Part shown: positions 33,136 through 42,238 of the stretch, in pieces
How positions within the stretch are numbered: position 1 is the stretch's first letter
Layout: each line of letters begins with the position of its first letter
Source of the DNA: Actinomycetospora cinnamomea
GTDB lineage: Bacteria > Actinomycetota > Actinomycetes > Mycobacteriales > Pseudonocardiaceae
Assembly: GCF_003096675.1 (NCBI RefSeq)
Contig: NZ_QEKW01000022.1
Coordinates: 1 to 64,000, forward strand
Reading direction: 5' to 3'
Length of the DNA: 64,000 bases
Notes under the pieces: generated by a model
Told to the model about the DNA's origin: nothing
The model's database searches: none
The model's input: the letters and a program-made list of their open reading frames with translations, nothing else
Program-made: the position numbers and the translations under genes

Positions 33136-34592
33136 TTGCCGCGGCCGCGGCCATTGCCGGCGCCCTCGCCCTTCTCGTCGTCCTTGTCCTCCTTCTCTTC
33201 CTTCTTGTCCTCCTTCTCGTCGTCCCCGCGGCCCTCGCCACGGCCCTGCCCGCGGCCCGGACCGGGTGCACGATCGCCGTCGTCGGCCGCCGGAACCTGC
33301 GCCGACGCGCGGGCGCGCCTCTCGGAGCGCGTCGGCCCCGCCGAGGCGACCTCGTCGACCGGGGTCGAGGTCGCGGTGGTCGGAGCGGCGGGCACGATGG
33401 GCGCCCCCGCGAGGGGCAGCGGGGGAGGAGCCGCCTGCATCACGGAGGGCGAGGCGGGCGGCAACGGTGCGGGGTCCGGCCCGGTCGCCAGGGCCACCAA
33501 TCCGGCCACGCCCAGCACCCCGGCGAGGCCGGCCCCGAGCACGCGACGGGACGGGCGCTGCCAGGCCCCCATCGCGGCCCGGTGGCGGCCGGCGGGAGGT
33601 GCGGACTCCGGTGCCGCGTCCTCAACATCCCGGGAACCCCGGACCCCGCCGACGGCCCGGGCACCCGGGGCTCCGTCGTCGACTCCGTCCTCCGGTGTCA
33701 GCTCCGCGGTGGACGCCCGCGCGCCGGCGCCCACCGCGCCGGTCGGACCGACCGCCACGGCGCCCCCGGTGAGCTGGCGCGCGGCGCTGAGGGCGCTGGG
33801 ACGCCGGTCGGGGTCGAGATCGAGCAGGGCCCGCAGCACCGGGCCGAGCCGCCCGGAGCGACCGCCACCGGCGCCGATCTCCGAGAGCCTCTCGAGGACC
33901 TCGCCCGCCTCGGGTCGAGGCGGGGCACCCTCGAGCGCGGCGTAGAGGGTGGCGCCGAGGGAGTACATGTCGGCCTTTGCAGTGGGGGTCTCTCCCCACG
34001 CGAGCTCGGGAGCCATGTAGCCCGGCGTGCCGGCGACGAGGTGGTGATCGGCGCCGCCGTCGGTGCCGATGATCGCGATGCCGAAGTCGGTGATGGTGAC
34101 CGCGTCGTCCGGGCCGATCATGATGTTCGCGGGTTTGATGTCGCGGTGCACCACGCCGGACCGGTGCATCGCGGCGAGGCCTTCGGCGATCTGGGCGCCG
34201 ATGACGACCACCCGGGCGGCGGGGAGCGGGCCCTTCCAGTCGAGCAGGTCGGCCAGCGACGGCGCGGCCACGTACTCCATGACCAGGCAGACCTCGCCGT
34301 CGAGCTCGGCCATGTCGTAGATCGCGGCCAGACGCGGATGGTGCAGACGGGCCGCGACGCGGCCCTCGCGGTGCGCCCGGTCGCGGACCATCGCCGACCG
34401 CAGGGCGTCGAGCGCCTGCCCGCCGTGCAGCCGCTTCACCGCGACCTCGCGGTCCAGCAGCTCGTCGTGGGCCCGCCAGACCGAGCCGGATCCGCCGCGC
34501 CCCACGCGGGCGAGCAGCAGGTAGCGGTCCGCCACGAGGCGTCCTGGCTCGATGGTCGCCGAGGCGCTCGGCACCGTCGTGGGCGTCGACAT
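33132..34592 (-). CDS. receptor-type Ser/Thr protein kinase (Pkn-like)
   Basis: A 486-residue kinase. Catalytic domain about residues 23-275: glycine loop GRGGSGSV (31-38), Lys53 in VAVKRL, the catalytic loop HRD at 149-151 and DFG at 169-171, followed by AGTPGYMAPE. A juxtamembrane region of about 70 residues follows, then one membrane helix (351-370), and an extracellular Pro/Ala-rich segment. The end of the protein is unusual: a run of Asp, Glu and Lys (DEKEDKKEEKEDKDDEKGEG) and then GNGRGRGK. PASTA or other sensor domains are absent. It is expected to autophosphorylate and regulate other proteins; targets are unknown. Confidence 0.9.
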   Translation of the reverse strand: MSTPTTVPSASATIEPGRLVADRYLLLARVGRGGSGSVWRAHDELLDREVAVKRLHGGQALDALRSAMVRDRAHREGRVAARLHHPRLAAIYDMAELDGEVCLVMEYVAAPSLADLLDWKGPLPAARVVVIGAQIAEGLAAMHRSGVVHRDIKPANIMIGPDDAVTITDFGIAIIGTDGGADHHLVAGTPGYMAPELAWGETPTAKADMYSLGATLYAALEGAPPRPEAGEVLERLSEIGAGGGRSGRLGPVLRALLDLDPDRRPSALSAARQLTGGAVAVGPTGAVGAGARASTAELTPEDGVDDGAPGARAVGGVRGSRDVEDAAPESAPPAGRHRAAMGAWQRPSRRVLGAGLAGVLGVAGLVALATGPDPAPLPPASPSVMQAAPPPLPLAGAPIVPAAPTTATSTPVDEVASAGPTRSERRARASAQVPAADDGDRAPGPGRGQGRGEGRGDDEKEDKKEEKEDKDDEKGEGAGNGRGRGK

Positions 34593-34654
34593 GGCCCTCC
34601 CTCACCGGCTCGCCTGGTCCTGCGCCTCGCTCATCGGTGGCCGTGACCGTTCCG

Positions 34655-36043
34655 TTACCGCCGTTCCTCATGGACGCCACCCGTCCCTGGATGAGCGATC
34701 AGTCGCCGCAGCAACTCGGCGGATGCCGCGCCCGGTCTCGGAAGCGGTGACCGGGCAACTGCTGAACGGGAGTGCAGCGGCAGCCGGATGCGGAGGGAGG
34801 CGGGCAACGAGCGGAAGTGCAGGGGTGGCGCGAGTCGCAGCGCTTCGCCGTCGATGCCGACGTCGACGAGTCCCTCCTCGGAGTCGACGACGAACTCCGG
34901 TGTGCTCCACTGCCGGAGTGCTCGATGGCGACTCAGGTCGCCGCGCGGCTCCCCCGCCAGGAGGGCCGCCAGATCGGTGCTGTTGCCCAGGCTCAGCGCG
35001 ATGACACCGAGGACTCCCTCGTCGAGGCGTGCTCTGGTGCCGAAGGCGCTGAGCCGTTCGACGCGGTAGACGTTGTTGGAGACCAGGACGAGGTCGGCGT
35101 CGAGATCGCCGAGCCCGTCCGGCCAGTCGATACGGAGACCGAAGCCGCGGGCGTCGGGTCCGAGCAGGTCCGGCAGCATCCGTGCGGTGGTGTTGATCTT
35201 CGCTGCGCGATAGGCCTCGGACTGGACGACCGAGGCGTAGAGGCCGAGGGACGCGTTGTTGACGAAGACCCGGTCTCCCACACACGCGAGGTCGACACGT
35301 CCTTCGACGGCGTCCCCGAACGCGTCGAGAGCCCCGACCACATCGTCCCGGTCCACCCCGAGGTCGAGGGCGAAGTGGTTCCGCGTGCCGGCGGGCACAC
35401 ACACCATCGCCACCTCGTGGCGACGAGCCACGTTGGCGATCACGGCTTGCGAACCGTCGCCGCCCGCCATCCCGAGGACGTCAGCTCCTCGTGCGACGGC
35501 GAGCTCGGCCAGCTCTCGCAGATCATCGCCGGGTCGGAGGAGGACCGGCGTGATGCCTCGTCTGCGGGCCTCGTTCTCGAGGTCGAACCGGGCGACCCGA
35601 CCTCCTCCGGAGCGTGGGTTCATCAGCAGCACTCCGCGTGCCGCCGGTCCGACCGGCCTGGTCGTGAACGAGGGCGTCGCCAGCACGTCGTGCAGCGCCA
35701 CCCGAGCGGCGGCGAGGGACGCCAGCACCAGTGCGGCCACCGTCACGATCCGCGTCACGGCGTGGAGGTCGAGCAGGAGCACACCGCCGACCAACGCGGG
35801 GGTGACGATCGCCCCTGCCGCGTATCGCCGGGCCCCGCGATGGACCAGGGCGTCCCACCCGGCCACCACCGCGACCACGACCATCGCCACCGCCAGTGCC
35901 AGCCTCACCGGCTCGCGGACGAGGCCGGCCACCACGATCGTCACGGCGGCCAGCGCGGTCACCAGCGCCGTTCCGGCGGCGCAGCGGGTCCGCAAGGTGA
36001 CCACGGGCGTCGGCGCGCCCGGATGATCTCTCCTGCCCACCAT
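34655..36043 (-). CDS. diacylglycerol/lipid kinase-like protein
   Basis: A 462-residue protein with four hydrophobic helices in the first 110 residues, then a diacylglycerol kinase catalytic domain. The nucleotide-binding pattern is PRSGGGRVARFDLENEARRRG and the catalytic GMAGGDGSQAV, with VPAGTRNHFALDLG after it, all typical of the DAGK/sphingosine kinase/YegS fold. It should phosphorylate a membrane lipid using ATP. The start ATG 36043 is weakly supported, as no clear ribosome site is present; a longer frame to 36301 reads as charged, non-coding sequence. The end lies 62 bases upstream of the kinase gene on the same strand. Confidence 0.82.
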   Translation of the reverse strand: MVGRRDHPGAPTPVVTLRTRCAAGTALVTALAAVTIVVAGLVREPVRLALAVAMVVVAVVAGWDALVHRGARRYAAGAIVTPALVGGVLLLDLHAVTRIVTVAALVLASLAAARVALHDVLATPSFTTRPVGPAARGVLLMNPRSGGGRVARFDLENEARRRGITPVLLRPGDDLRELAELAVARGADVLGMAGGDGSQAVIANVARRHEVAMVCVPAGTRNHFALDLGVDRDDVVGALDAFGDAVEGRVDLACVGDRVFVNNASLGLYASVVQSEAYRAAKINTTARMLPDLLGPDARGFGLRIDWPDGLGDLDADLVLVSNNVYRVERLSAFGTRARLDEGVLGVIALSLGNSTDLAALLAGEPRGDLSRHRALRQWSTPEFVVDSEEGLVDVGIDGEALRLAPPLHFRSLPASLRIRLPLHSRSAVARSPLPRPGAASAELLRRLIAHPGTGGVHEERR

Positions 36044-36340
36044 CTGTGCTCGTCTCGAGTCGTCCGCGTCTCGTCGGGTGAGCCCTGGAGCCGCCTGGCT
36101 CCCGGTCGGGCCAGGATCGCGTGAGCCGGACGGTGCCGGTTCCCCTGTGGAAGGTGACGGTGGACGTTCCTCCCCGAGCTGTACCGGTGCACCCTCCGCG
36201 TCTGCCTGCTCCCGGCGCGGCGGTCTTCGACGGGATCGGTCCGTAGCGCGCGCCGAGATCACCCATCGCGAATGAGGCCGGTCCGAGGCGAGGCCGGCCA
36301 CGGTGAGGGCCAGAACACGACCAGAGCAGGGAGGGCGACG

Positions 36341-36622
36341 ATGACCTCAGTCGACGCCGAGGCGTCGGTCGGGCCGGGCTCGACGACGGATCGGGACGAG
36401 CCTGCCGGTTGGGAATGGCACATCGAGATCCCCTACATCGGACCTGTGGGCTGGCCCCTGACCGGCAGCCTCAGCTACCTGATCACTGTCAGCGCGCTGG
36501 CCGCCTTCGAGGTCATCCCCTGGCCGGTGGCCGGCCTGCTCGGACTCGGTCACGTCATGGCTCGCAACCGGGACAACCGCGTCGTCAGCGAGATCGGCTC
36601 CGGTCTCAAGGTGGTCGGTTGA
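36341..36622 (+). CDS. small hypothetical membrane protein
   Basis: A 93-residue protein with an acidic N-terminus (residues 1-30) and one or two hydrophobic helices in the centre (about residues 48-78), rich in Trp and Pro: WEWHIEIPYIGPVGWPL opens the hydrophobic part. The family is unknown to me. A GGGAGGGCGACG ribosome site precedes the ATG. Upstream there is a 297-base stretch without a gene, the divergent promoter region shared with the lipid kinase gene, in which I see no clear palindrome. The next gene starts 33 bases downstream, so the two are likely co-transcribed. Confidence 0.6.
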   Translation: MTSVDAEASVGPGSTTDRDEPAGWEWHIEIPYIGPVGWPLTGSLSYLITVSALAAFEVIPWPVAGLLGLGHVMARNRDNRVVSEIGSGLKVVG

Positions 36623-36654
36623 CGCCGCCCCGATCAGCGCAGGGAGGGAGAGAA

Positions 36655-37050
36655 GTGCTCAGGCAGATCGGGAACATGCCCGCGGGGACGCTCGGTTTCG
36701 AGGCGGTCGGAAAGTTCGACGACGACGACTTCGAGGAAACCGTCGAGCCCGTCCTGCGCCGCGAGATCGCCGCCGGCAGGGCGATCCGGATGCTCTACCT
36801 CCTGGGCCCCGACCTGCTCGAGTACGAGGGTGACGCCCTGGCCGAGCAGCTGAAATTCGCGGCGCGTCACGCCACGTCCTACGAGCGTGTCGCGGTCGTC
36901 AGTGATCAGGACTGGCTCAGACCGGCGCTCCGCGTGCTCTCCGCGCTCGTCCCCGGGCAGCTGCGGGCCTTCCCGCTCGCCCAGCTCATGCAGGCCAAGG
37001 CGTGGGTGGCCGGCGAGCGGGAGGGCACGGATCACGGCCAGGCTCTCTGA
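36655..37050 (+). CDS. SpoIIAA/STAS-like domain protein
   Basis: A 131-residue soluble protein of the SpoIIAA-like family (PF11964 type), related to STAS/SEC14-like folds. Characteristic features are LGFEAVGKFDDDDFEETV at the N-terminus, AIRMLYLLGPDL as a central strand and VVSDQDWLRPALRVLSAL. Such proteins are thought to bind lipids or small ligands or to regulate partners; the mechanism is not known. GTG 36655 follows AGGGAGGGAG. The next open frame, a truncated ATPase, starts 29 bases downstream. The family often sits next to ion transporter genes in actinomycetes. Confidence 0.75.
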   Translation: MLRQIGNMPAGTLGFEAVGKFDDDDFEETVEPVLRREIAAGRAIRMLYLLGPDLLEYEGDALAEQLKFAARHATSYERVAVVSDQDWLRPALRVLSALVPGQLRAFPLAQLMQAKAWVAGEREGTDHGQAL

Positions 37051-37078
37051 CCGACACGGCACCCACAGGAGACGCTCG

Positions 37079-37375
37079 ATGGCGCACACCACCCGTGTCG
37101 TCGCGGAGAGCGTGCCCGCGGGTGCGGGGCCACCCGAGCGCTGGTTCGCCCAGGACGTCGGCCGCGTCATCGCGGCCATGGGCAGTGACTCCGAGCACGG
37201 TCTGAACCGCGCCGAAGCGGCGACGCGTCTGGCCGGCTACGGGCCGAACGAGATCGTCGGCGAGAGACCGCCGTCGGTGTGGGCGGTAGCGCTGCAACAG
37301 CTCCGCGACCCGATGAACCTCATGCTGGTCGCGGTCGTCGTGGTCACCCCCGCTCGCGCCCGCTCGGTGGGGTGA
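37079..37375 (+). pseudogene. truncated cation-transporting P-type ATPase, N-terminus
   Basis: Only 98 residues of what should be a protein of about 850. The opening region (residues 22-70) is the cation-ATPase N-terminal domain: WFAQDVGRVIAAMGSD, then GLNRAEAATRLAGYGPNEI, as in Ca2+/Na+ type P-ATPases. The first membrane helix begins at QLRDPMNLMLVAVVVV and then breaks off into TPARARSVG and a stop. None of the actuator, phosphorylation (DKTG) or later domains is found downstream in any frame. This is a remnant left by a deletion, located directly downstream of the SpoIIAA-like gene. Confidence 0.7.
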
Positions 37376-37504
37376 GAGCCGACCCCGCGGCGAGGGTGCG
37401 GAGCGCGGCCACCGCGGTATCGCGCGGTGCCCCGCGACTCTCATCTGTCGCGGAGGAGGTCTCGGCCACGTGTCCCGGCCATGCTGCGGTGCCGGAGGTG
37501 GTCC

Positions 37505-39187
37505 ATGCTGACCGGCGTCGTGGATGAGCACCGTGCCGGCGACGAGGGAGCCGACGCGGCCGCCCCGCGTCACCGGCCACGCCGCCTGACCCTGCCGGGC
37601 TGTTGGGGCGCGTTGCTGCTCGGCTGCGTCTCGTTCACGCCGTCCCTCCTCCCGCGGGGCGGGGTCGTCCAGGGGCTGGTGTGGGGCATCACCGCCGTCA
37701 TCGGCTACGGCCTCGGCGTGCTCGCCGCCGCGATCTGGCGCGGGTTCGCCGACCGCGCCGCCCGCGAGCCCCAGCGCCGCTCGTGGCGGGTGTTCGCCGT
37801 GACGGCGGTGCTGCTCGTCGTGGCGGCCGTCGTGCTCGGCCAGGTGTGGCAGGCCGAGATCCGACGGCTCGTCGGCGCCGGGCCGGTCGACGTCGGGCTC
37901 CTGGTGGCGATGCCGTTCGTCGCGGCGGTGGTGTTCGTGGTGCTCCTGGCGATCGGCCGCGGCGTGCGCTGGGTCGACCACCGCCTCGCCGGCCTGCTCG
38001 CCCGTCGCATCGGGCCGCGCGCGGCGGCCACCCTCGGGTGGCTGCTGGCCGCGGCACTGGTCTACCTGATCGTGAGCGGGCTCTTGCTCAACGGCTTGGT
38101 CGAGGCGGCGAACCGCGCGTTCTCGGTGCACAACGCCACCACCGCCGAGGACGTCTCCGCACCCTCGAGCGGGCTGCGCTCCGGCGGGCCGGGATCGTTC
38201 GTGGCGTGGGGGACGCTGGGTCGGGAGGGACGGAACTTCGCCGCGCTCGGGCCCGCGGTGGCCGACATCGAACGCCTCGGCGGGCAGCCGGCCGTCCCAC
38301 CGATCCGCGCCTACGCCGGGCTCGGCTCGGCGCCGGACGCCGAAGCGCGCGCCGCGCTCGCCGTGCGCGACCTGGCACGAGCCGGCGGCTTCGCACGGCG
38401 CCATCTCCTCGTCGTCGTCACCACGGGCAGTGGCTGGGTCGATCCCGCGCTGGCCGACTCGTTCGAGTACCTCACGCGCGGGGACTCGGCCACGGTCGCA
38501 CTCCAGTACTCGTACCTGCCGTCCTGGCTGTCGTACCTGGTCGACCAGTCCAAGGCGCGCGAGGCCGGTCGAGCTCTCGTCGACGCCGTCTACGGCGCCT
38601 GGTCGACGCTGCCGCCCGAGACGCGGCCCCTCCTGTTCTTCGCGGGGGAGAGCCTCGGGTCGTTCGGCGCCGAGGCCGGGTTCAGCGGCGAGTACGACCT
38701 GGCCAATCGCGCCGACGGGGTGCTCTTCGCGGGCCCACCGAACTTCAACCCGCTGTTCCGGGAGTTCACCGACGGTCGTGATCCCGGGAGCCTCGAGGTG
38801 CAGCCGATCTACCGGCAGGGGCGGATCGTGCGCTTCGCCCATGATCCGGGCGTACCGGTGCCACCGATCGATCGACGGTGGCCCGGGAGCCGGGTGTTGT
38901 ACATGATGAACCCCTCGGATCCGATCGTCTGGTGGAGCCCGCGGCTCGCCCTGCACGAGCCGGACTGGATCGCGGAACCCCCCGACCCGAACGTTCTCGA
39001 CAGCGTCGTCTGGATCCCCTTCGTGACCTTCTGGCAGGTCACCGCCGACCTTCCGTTCGCCGTCGACGTCCCGGGCGGCCACGGGCACAACTACGTCTCT
39101 CGCTACGTGGACGGCTGGACCGCGATCCTGCCGCCCACCGGCTACCGACCCGATCAGCTTGCCGCACTTCGTGAGGTCATCGGGTGA
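37505..39187 (+). CDS. membrane alpha/beta hydrolase (Abhydrolase_9 family)
   Basis: A 560-residue protein with an N-terminal membrane domain (about residues 30-200, four to five helices with FTPSLLPRGGVVQGLVWG as family signature) and a C-terminal hydrolase domain. The nucleophile elbow is Gly-Glu-Ser-Leu-Gly in FFAGESLGSFGAEA; acidic and His residues follow (GGHGHNY near the C-terminus is a good candidate for the catalytic His). The function of the family is unknown; lipid or ester cleavage at the membrane is plausible. ATG 37505 follows GGAGG at good spacing. It sits after the truncated ATPase and before two divergent units. Confidence 0.8.
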   Translation: MLTGVVDEHRAGDEGADAAAPRHRPRRLTLPGCWGALLLGCVSFTPSLLPRGGVVQGLVWGITAVIGYGLGVLAAAIWRGFADRAAREPQRRSWRVFAVTAVLLVVAAVVLGQVWQAEIRRLVGAGPVDVGLLVAMPFVAAVVFVVLLAIGRGVRWVDHRLAGLLARRIGPRAAATLGWLLAAALVYLIVSGLLLNGLVEAANRAFSVHNATTAEDVSAPSSGLRSGGPGSFVAWGTLGREGRNFAALGPAVADIERLGGQPAVPPIRAYAGLGSAPDAEARAALAVRDLARAGGFARRHLLVVVTTGSGWVDPALADSFEYLTRGDSATVALQYSYLPSWLSYLVDQSKAREAGRALVDAVYGAWSTLPPETRPLLFFAGESLGSFGAEAGFSGEYDLANRADGVLFAGPPNFNPLFREFTDGRDPGSLEVQPIYRQGRIVRFAHDPGVPVPPIDRRWPGSRVLYMMNPSDPIVWWSPRLALHEPDWIAEPPDPNVLDSVVWIPFVTFWQVTADLPFAVDVPGGHGHNYVSRYVDGWTAILPPTGYRPDQLAALREVIG

Positions 39188-39329
39188 GACACCAAGCGCT
39201 CCCTGCCGGGTTCCACCGTGCGAAGGGAAGGTAGAGCCATCAGCGTGCCATCCATCCACCGGTCGGAGTCCTCGGTGCTCTCGAAGCAGCGCGAGCGCCG
39301 CGGCGAGCTCGTCACCCCTGCTCAGCAGG

Positions 39330-39794
39330 TCACCGGCCGACCCTGAAGTCGCCGGAGGTGACCACGAGCGCTTGGAGGACCAGTAGGCAGAAGACGATCA
39401 TGATGATCGACCAGATCGGTGCGGCGGGCAGCCATGCCAGCTGGACGATCATGCTCAGGGTGACGACGACGATGCCGGCGATGCGCGCCGTGTCGGACAC
39501 CTCGCTGCGGAGCAGTCCCATGCCGACGACGAAGACCAGCACGCCGAACACGATGTGCACCCAGGCCCATCCCGTGAGGTCGATCGCGAGGACCCGGCCC
39601 TGGACGGTGACGAAGGTGTCGGGAGCCGCCAGTGCCAGCAGCCCCTCGATGACGGAGAAGGGGCCGATGATCGCCATCAAGATGCCGCCGAACCGCACCC
39701 ACTCCGTCGACTGACTCGGTCCGGTGAGCGGGCCGGGCGGCGGGGTCGCCGTGCTCCGGGCCGCACGCGCGTCGGCCCCCTCCTGGGTCGTCAT
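39330..39794 (-). CDS. DUF7144 four-helix membrane protein, second copy
   Basis: A 154-residue protein with a polar N-terminus of about 30 residues and four membrane helices: WVRFGGILMAIIGPFSVIEG, GWAWVHIVFGVLVFVVGMGLL, and two C-terminal helices with PIWSIIMIVFCLLVLQ. It matches the paralogue at 5436-5897 in helix order and Trp positions. The function is unknown. The ATG start is well defined. It is convergent with the hydrolase gene and reads away from the M48 peptidase gene on the same strand, with 145 bases between them. Confidence 0.8.
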   Translation of the reverse strand: MTTQEGADARAARSTATPPPGPLTGPSQSTEWVRFGGILMAIIGPFSVIEGLLALAAPDTFVTVQGRVLAIDLTGWAWVHIVFGVLVFVVGMGLLRSEVSDTARIAGIVVVTLSMIVQLAWLPAAPIWSIIMIVFCLLVLQALVVTSGDFRVGR

Positions 39795-39939
39795 GTCGAC
39801 CTCCGTCCGTGAGGTGTCCTGATCCGGCCACGGTCCACCCCGTGGCGCGTCGCGACCTCGTCCACTGCGGGTGATCCGGCGATCCTCTCCGGGCCCTGCT
39901 CGGCGCAGGAGGAACGACGGGAGCCGCGGCGGGTGGCCT

Positions 39940-40821
39940 TCAGCCCGTCGGCTGCTCGTGCGCCGCCACGGCCGTCAGGGGAGCGGCCGGCCGCAGGAGA
40001 CCGAGGTCGACGAGGCGTTCGAGGCGGCGGACGGTGAACGGGTGGGAGCGCGGCAGCTGGGCGAGACCGACCCAGAAGCCGCGGAGGTGCCGGCCCTGCT
40101 CGAGGAGTTGGTCGACGTCGACGGCGGTCTCGGTGTGGCGACCCGCGGTGAGCAGGACGAGACCGGCGGCGCCGTGGGGCGCGAGGGCGGCGCCGTGGCG
40201 GTCGCAGGAGTACTCACGCAACCGGGAGAGGGTGGGGCCGAGGATCGGGATGCGCGAGGAGTAGGCGACCGCGAGCTGGTACCAGAGCGCGACGTGGTGC
40301 AGCCGGATGTGCCCCAGCTCGTGGCCGAGGACGAAGCGCAGACCCTCGCGGTTGTGGGCGTACAGGTTGGCGAAGAGCTCGCTGTTCAGCACGACGTAGT
40401 CGTGGCCGGCCGCCTGCGCGGCGAAGGCGTTGAGCGTGCCGTTGCCGTTGGCGACGTAGATGTCGGGGCGTCGCCGCAGGCGCAGCGCCGCGGCGAACTC
40501 GTCGGCGGTGCGGTACAGCTCGGGGAACTGCCGAGGTGAGAGCTGCACCGTGGTGCCCCGCGTCGTGGCCCGCTGGACCTCACGAATGACCACGAGGGCC
40601 GGCACGAACAGCAGCAGGCCGACCAGAGCGGCGCGGATCGCATTCGCCGCGGCCGAATCCTGCAGCGACTCGGGCAGGAACGGGACGACGATCGCGGCGC
40701 GCAGGATCGCCAGGACGATCGCGACGTTCAGGACGACCATGAGGACGAAGAACGGGACCTCGGCCGGGTGGCGCGGCGACCTCTGCGGGCGCGTCCCGAA
40801 CGGTTCGTGACCTGACACCAT
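39940..40821 (-). CDS. M48-family zinc metallopeptidase
   Basis: A 293-residue membrane protease related to HtpX/Ste24. Two helices lie near the N-terminus (about residues 23-45 and 60-80) and the zinc site is HELGH (about residue 172) with a downstream Glu in REYSCDRHGAAL. Such enzymes cleave misfolded membrane proteins or process small substrates. ATG 40821 is chosen because GGGGAGAG stands eight bases upstream; a longer frame from 40866 adds a charged stretch. Monocistronic, with a 97-base gap to the upstream gene's end. Confidence 0.85.
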   Translation of the reverse strand: MVSGHEPFGTRPQRSPRHPAEVPFFVLMVVLNVAIVLAILRAAIVVPFLPESLQDSAAANAIRAALVGLLLFVPALVVIREVQRATTRGTTVQLSPRQFPELYRTADEFAAALRLRRRPDIYVANGNGTLNAFAAQAAGHDYVVLNSELFANLYAHNREGLRFVLGHELGHIRLHHVALWYQLAVAYSSRIPILGPTLSRLREYSCDRHGAALAPHGAAGLVLLTAGRHTETAVDVDQLLEQGRHLRGFWVGLAQLPRSHPFTVRRLERLVDLGLLRPAAPLTAVAAHEQPTG

Positions 40822-40918
40822 CGACCCACTCTCCCCGGCCGTCGACTCGTCCTTATCGGGGACCACCTCATCCGACGGCGACCGCGACCGTCGCCATCCC
40901 TCAGGGGTGATTTGGGCG

Positions 40919-41920
40919 TCACGCGAAGGCCGTGTCCGGTCGTTCGGCGGCGAAGACGTGCAGGCCGAAGTGGTCGGACAGGTCGCGGCAGATGTTCACC
41001 CCGCGGACCGAGTTGCCGTGGGCGTCGAGGCCGGGGGAATACACGGCGATACCGAGGCGACCGGGGAGTGCGGCCACGATGCCGCCGCTGACCCCGCTCT
41101 TGGCCGGGATGCCCACGTCGTGGAACCACTGGCCCGCGGCGTCGTACATCCCGCAGGTCAGCATCACGCTCAGCACGTCCCGGACGTGCGCGACGGGCAT
41201 GGCGCGGTCGCCGGTCAAGGGGTTGAGACCACCGTTGGCCAGGGTGGCACCCATGACCGCGAGCTCGTCGGTGGTCACGGTCACCGAGCAGGCCGACAGG
41301 TAGACCGCGAGCGTGTCGTCGACGTCGCCGTCGAGCATCCGCAGGGAACGCATGATGTAGGCCAGGCCGAGGTTGCGATCGGTGGCACGGAGCTGCTGGT
41401 CGAGGATGGCCGGGTCGACGTCGATCGTGGGGTTGCCGGCGAAGCTCCGAAGGCGGGCGACCAGGCGCTCGATTCTCTCGGCGCGGGTGCGGCCGTGGAC
41501 CAGGGCGGCGGCGACGAGGGCTCCCGAGTTGATCATCGGGTTGTGCGGTCGCCGGTGTGCCTCGTCGAAGGTGATCGAGTTGTAGGGGTCGCCCGACGGC
41601 TCCACCCCGACGCGGGCCAGCGTCGCGTCCCGGCCGTTGTCCTCGAGGGCGAGTGCGTAGGTGAAGACCTTGGAGATCGACTGCAACGGGAACCGCTCGG
41701 TGCTCTGACCGACCGAAACGCTCACTCCGGAGACGTGCACGCCGGACAGACCGAACACGTCGCGGCGGGCCTCGGCCTCGGGCGGGTAGTACGACACGAC
41801 GTCGACGGGCTCGGCGGCGTGGCGACGGTGGAGCTCGTGGATGCGGGCGCGCACGGCGGCGGCCCGCAGGGCCGGCGGCGGCGTGGCTCCGTCCGCCTCG
41901 GCTACCCCGGTGGTGGGCAC
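40919..41920 (-). CDS. glsA: glutaminase
   Basis: A 333-residue serine-dependent beta-lactamase-fold glutaminase that hydrolyses glutamine to glutamate and ammonia. Motifs are LQSISKVFTYALAL (Ser-x-x-Lys catalytic pair near residue 81), NPMINSGALVAAAL (substrate Asn), and KSGVSGGIVAALPG, all family-specific. The length fits the single-domain bacterial form, with no ankyrin or STAS extension. The GTG start lies five bases after the stop of the upstream small protein, so they form an operon. Confidence 0.92.
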   Translation of the reverse strand: MPTTGVAEADGATPPPALRAAAVRARIHELHRRHAAEPVDVVSYYPPEAEARRDVFGLSGVHVSGVSVSVGQSTERFPLQSISKVFTYALALEDNGRDATLARVGVEPSGDPYNSITFDEAHRRPHNPMINSGALVAAALVHGRTRAERIERLVARLRSFAGNPTIDVDPAILDQQLRATDRNLGLAYIMRSLRMLDGDVDDTLAVYLSACSVTVTTDELAVMGATLANGGLNPLTGDRAMPVAHVRDVLSVMLTCGMYDAAGQWFHDVGIPAKSGVSGGIVAALPGRLGIAVYSPGLDAHGNSVRGVNICRDLSDHFGLHVFAAERPDTAFA

Positions 41921-41925
41921 GACCG

Positions 41926-42123
41926 CTACCGGGGGAGGGCCCGCAGCGACAGCACGGTGAGGCCGAGGGACTGGGCGTGGGCGAGGAGCCGCGCGAGCTC
42001 GGCGTCGTCACCGATCTCGCCGACGACGACGGTCTGCGATGGCGACTCGGAGATGGCGAACTCCTCGAAACTGCCGGACACCTCGGGCGACAGTCGGCCC
42101 TTGACGTGGATCTCGCAGCGCAC
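41926..42123 (-). CDS. small paralogous protein A (RLSPEV type)
   Basis: A 65-residue protein whose sequence is related to the one at 44998-45258: both have a strand, then GRLSPEV, a Phe-rich segment, a Glu-Thr/Gln-Thr-Val strand (TVVVGEIGDD here), a helix of about 15 residues and LGLTVLSLRALP at the end. The pattern suggests a small alpha/beta sandwich. I do not know the family; similar proteins often lie beside regulators. GTG 42123 follows GGGAGGAAG. Glutaminase follows in the same operon. Confidence 0.55.
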   Translation of the reverse strand: MRCEIHVKGRLSPEVSGSFEEFAISESPSQTVVVGEIGDDAELARLLAHAQSLGLTVLSLRALPR

Positions 42124-42238
42124 GTGCGTCTTCCTCCTCCCGGTCCCGCGTTCGCGTCCGATCGACGGCGGGGCGGGCCCGCTCACCACACCGTGGTACA
42201 GCAGCGGGCGGCGGTCCTCGTCCGGCGCGGGTGAGACG

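Noticed and set aside
36044-36340. N-terminal extension of the lipid kinase or another gene in this gap
   Set aside because: The frame is rich in Arg, Pro and Ser, lacks a ribosome site and does not match the family. I treat it as a divergent promoter region.
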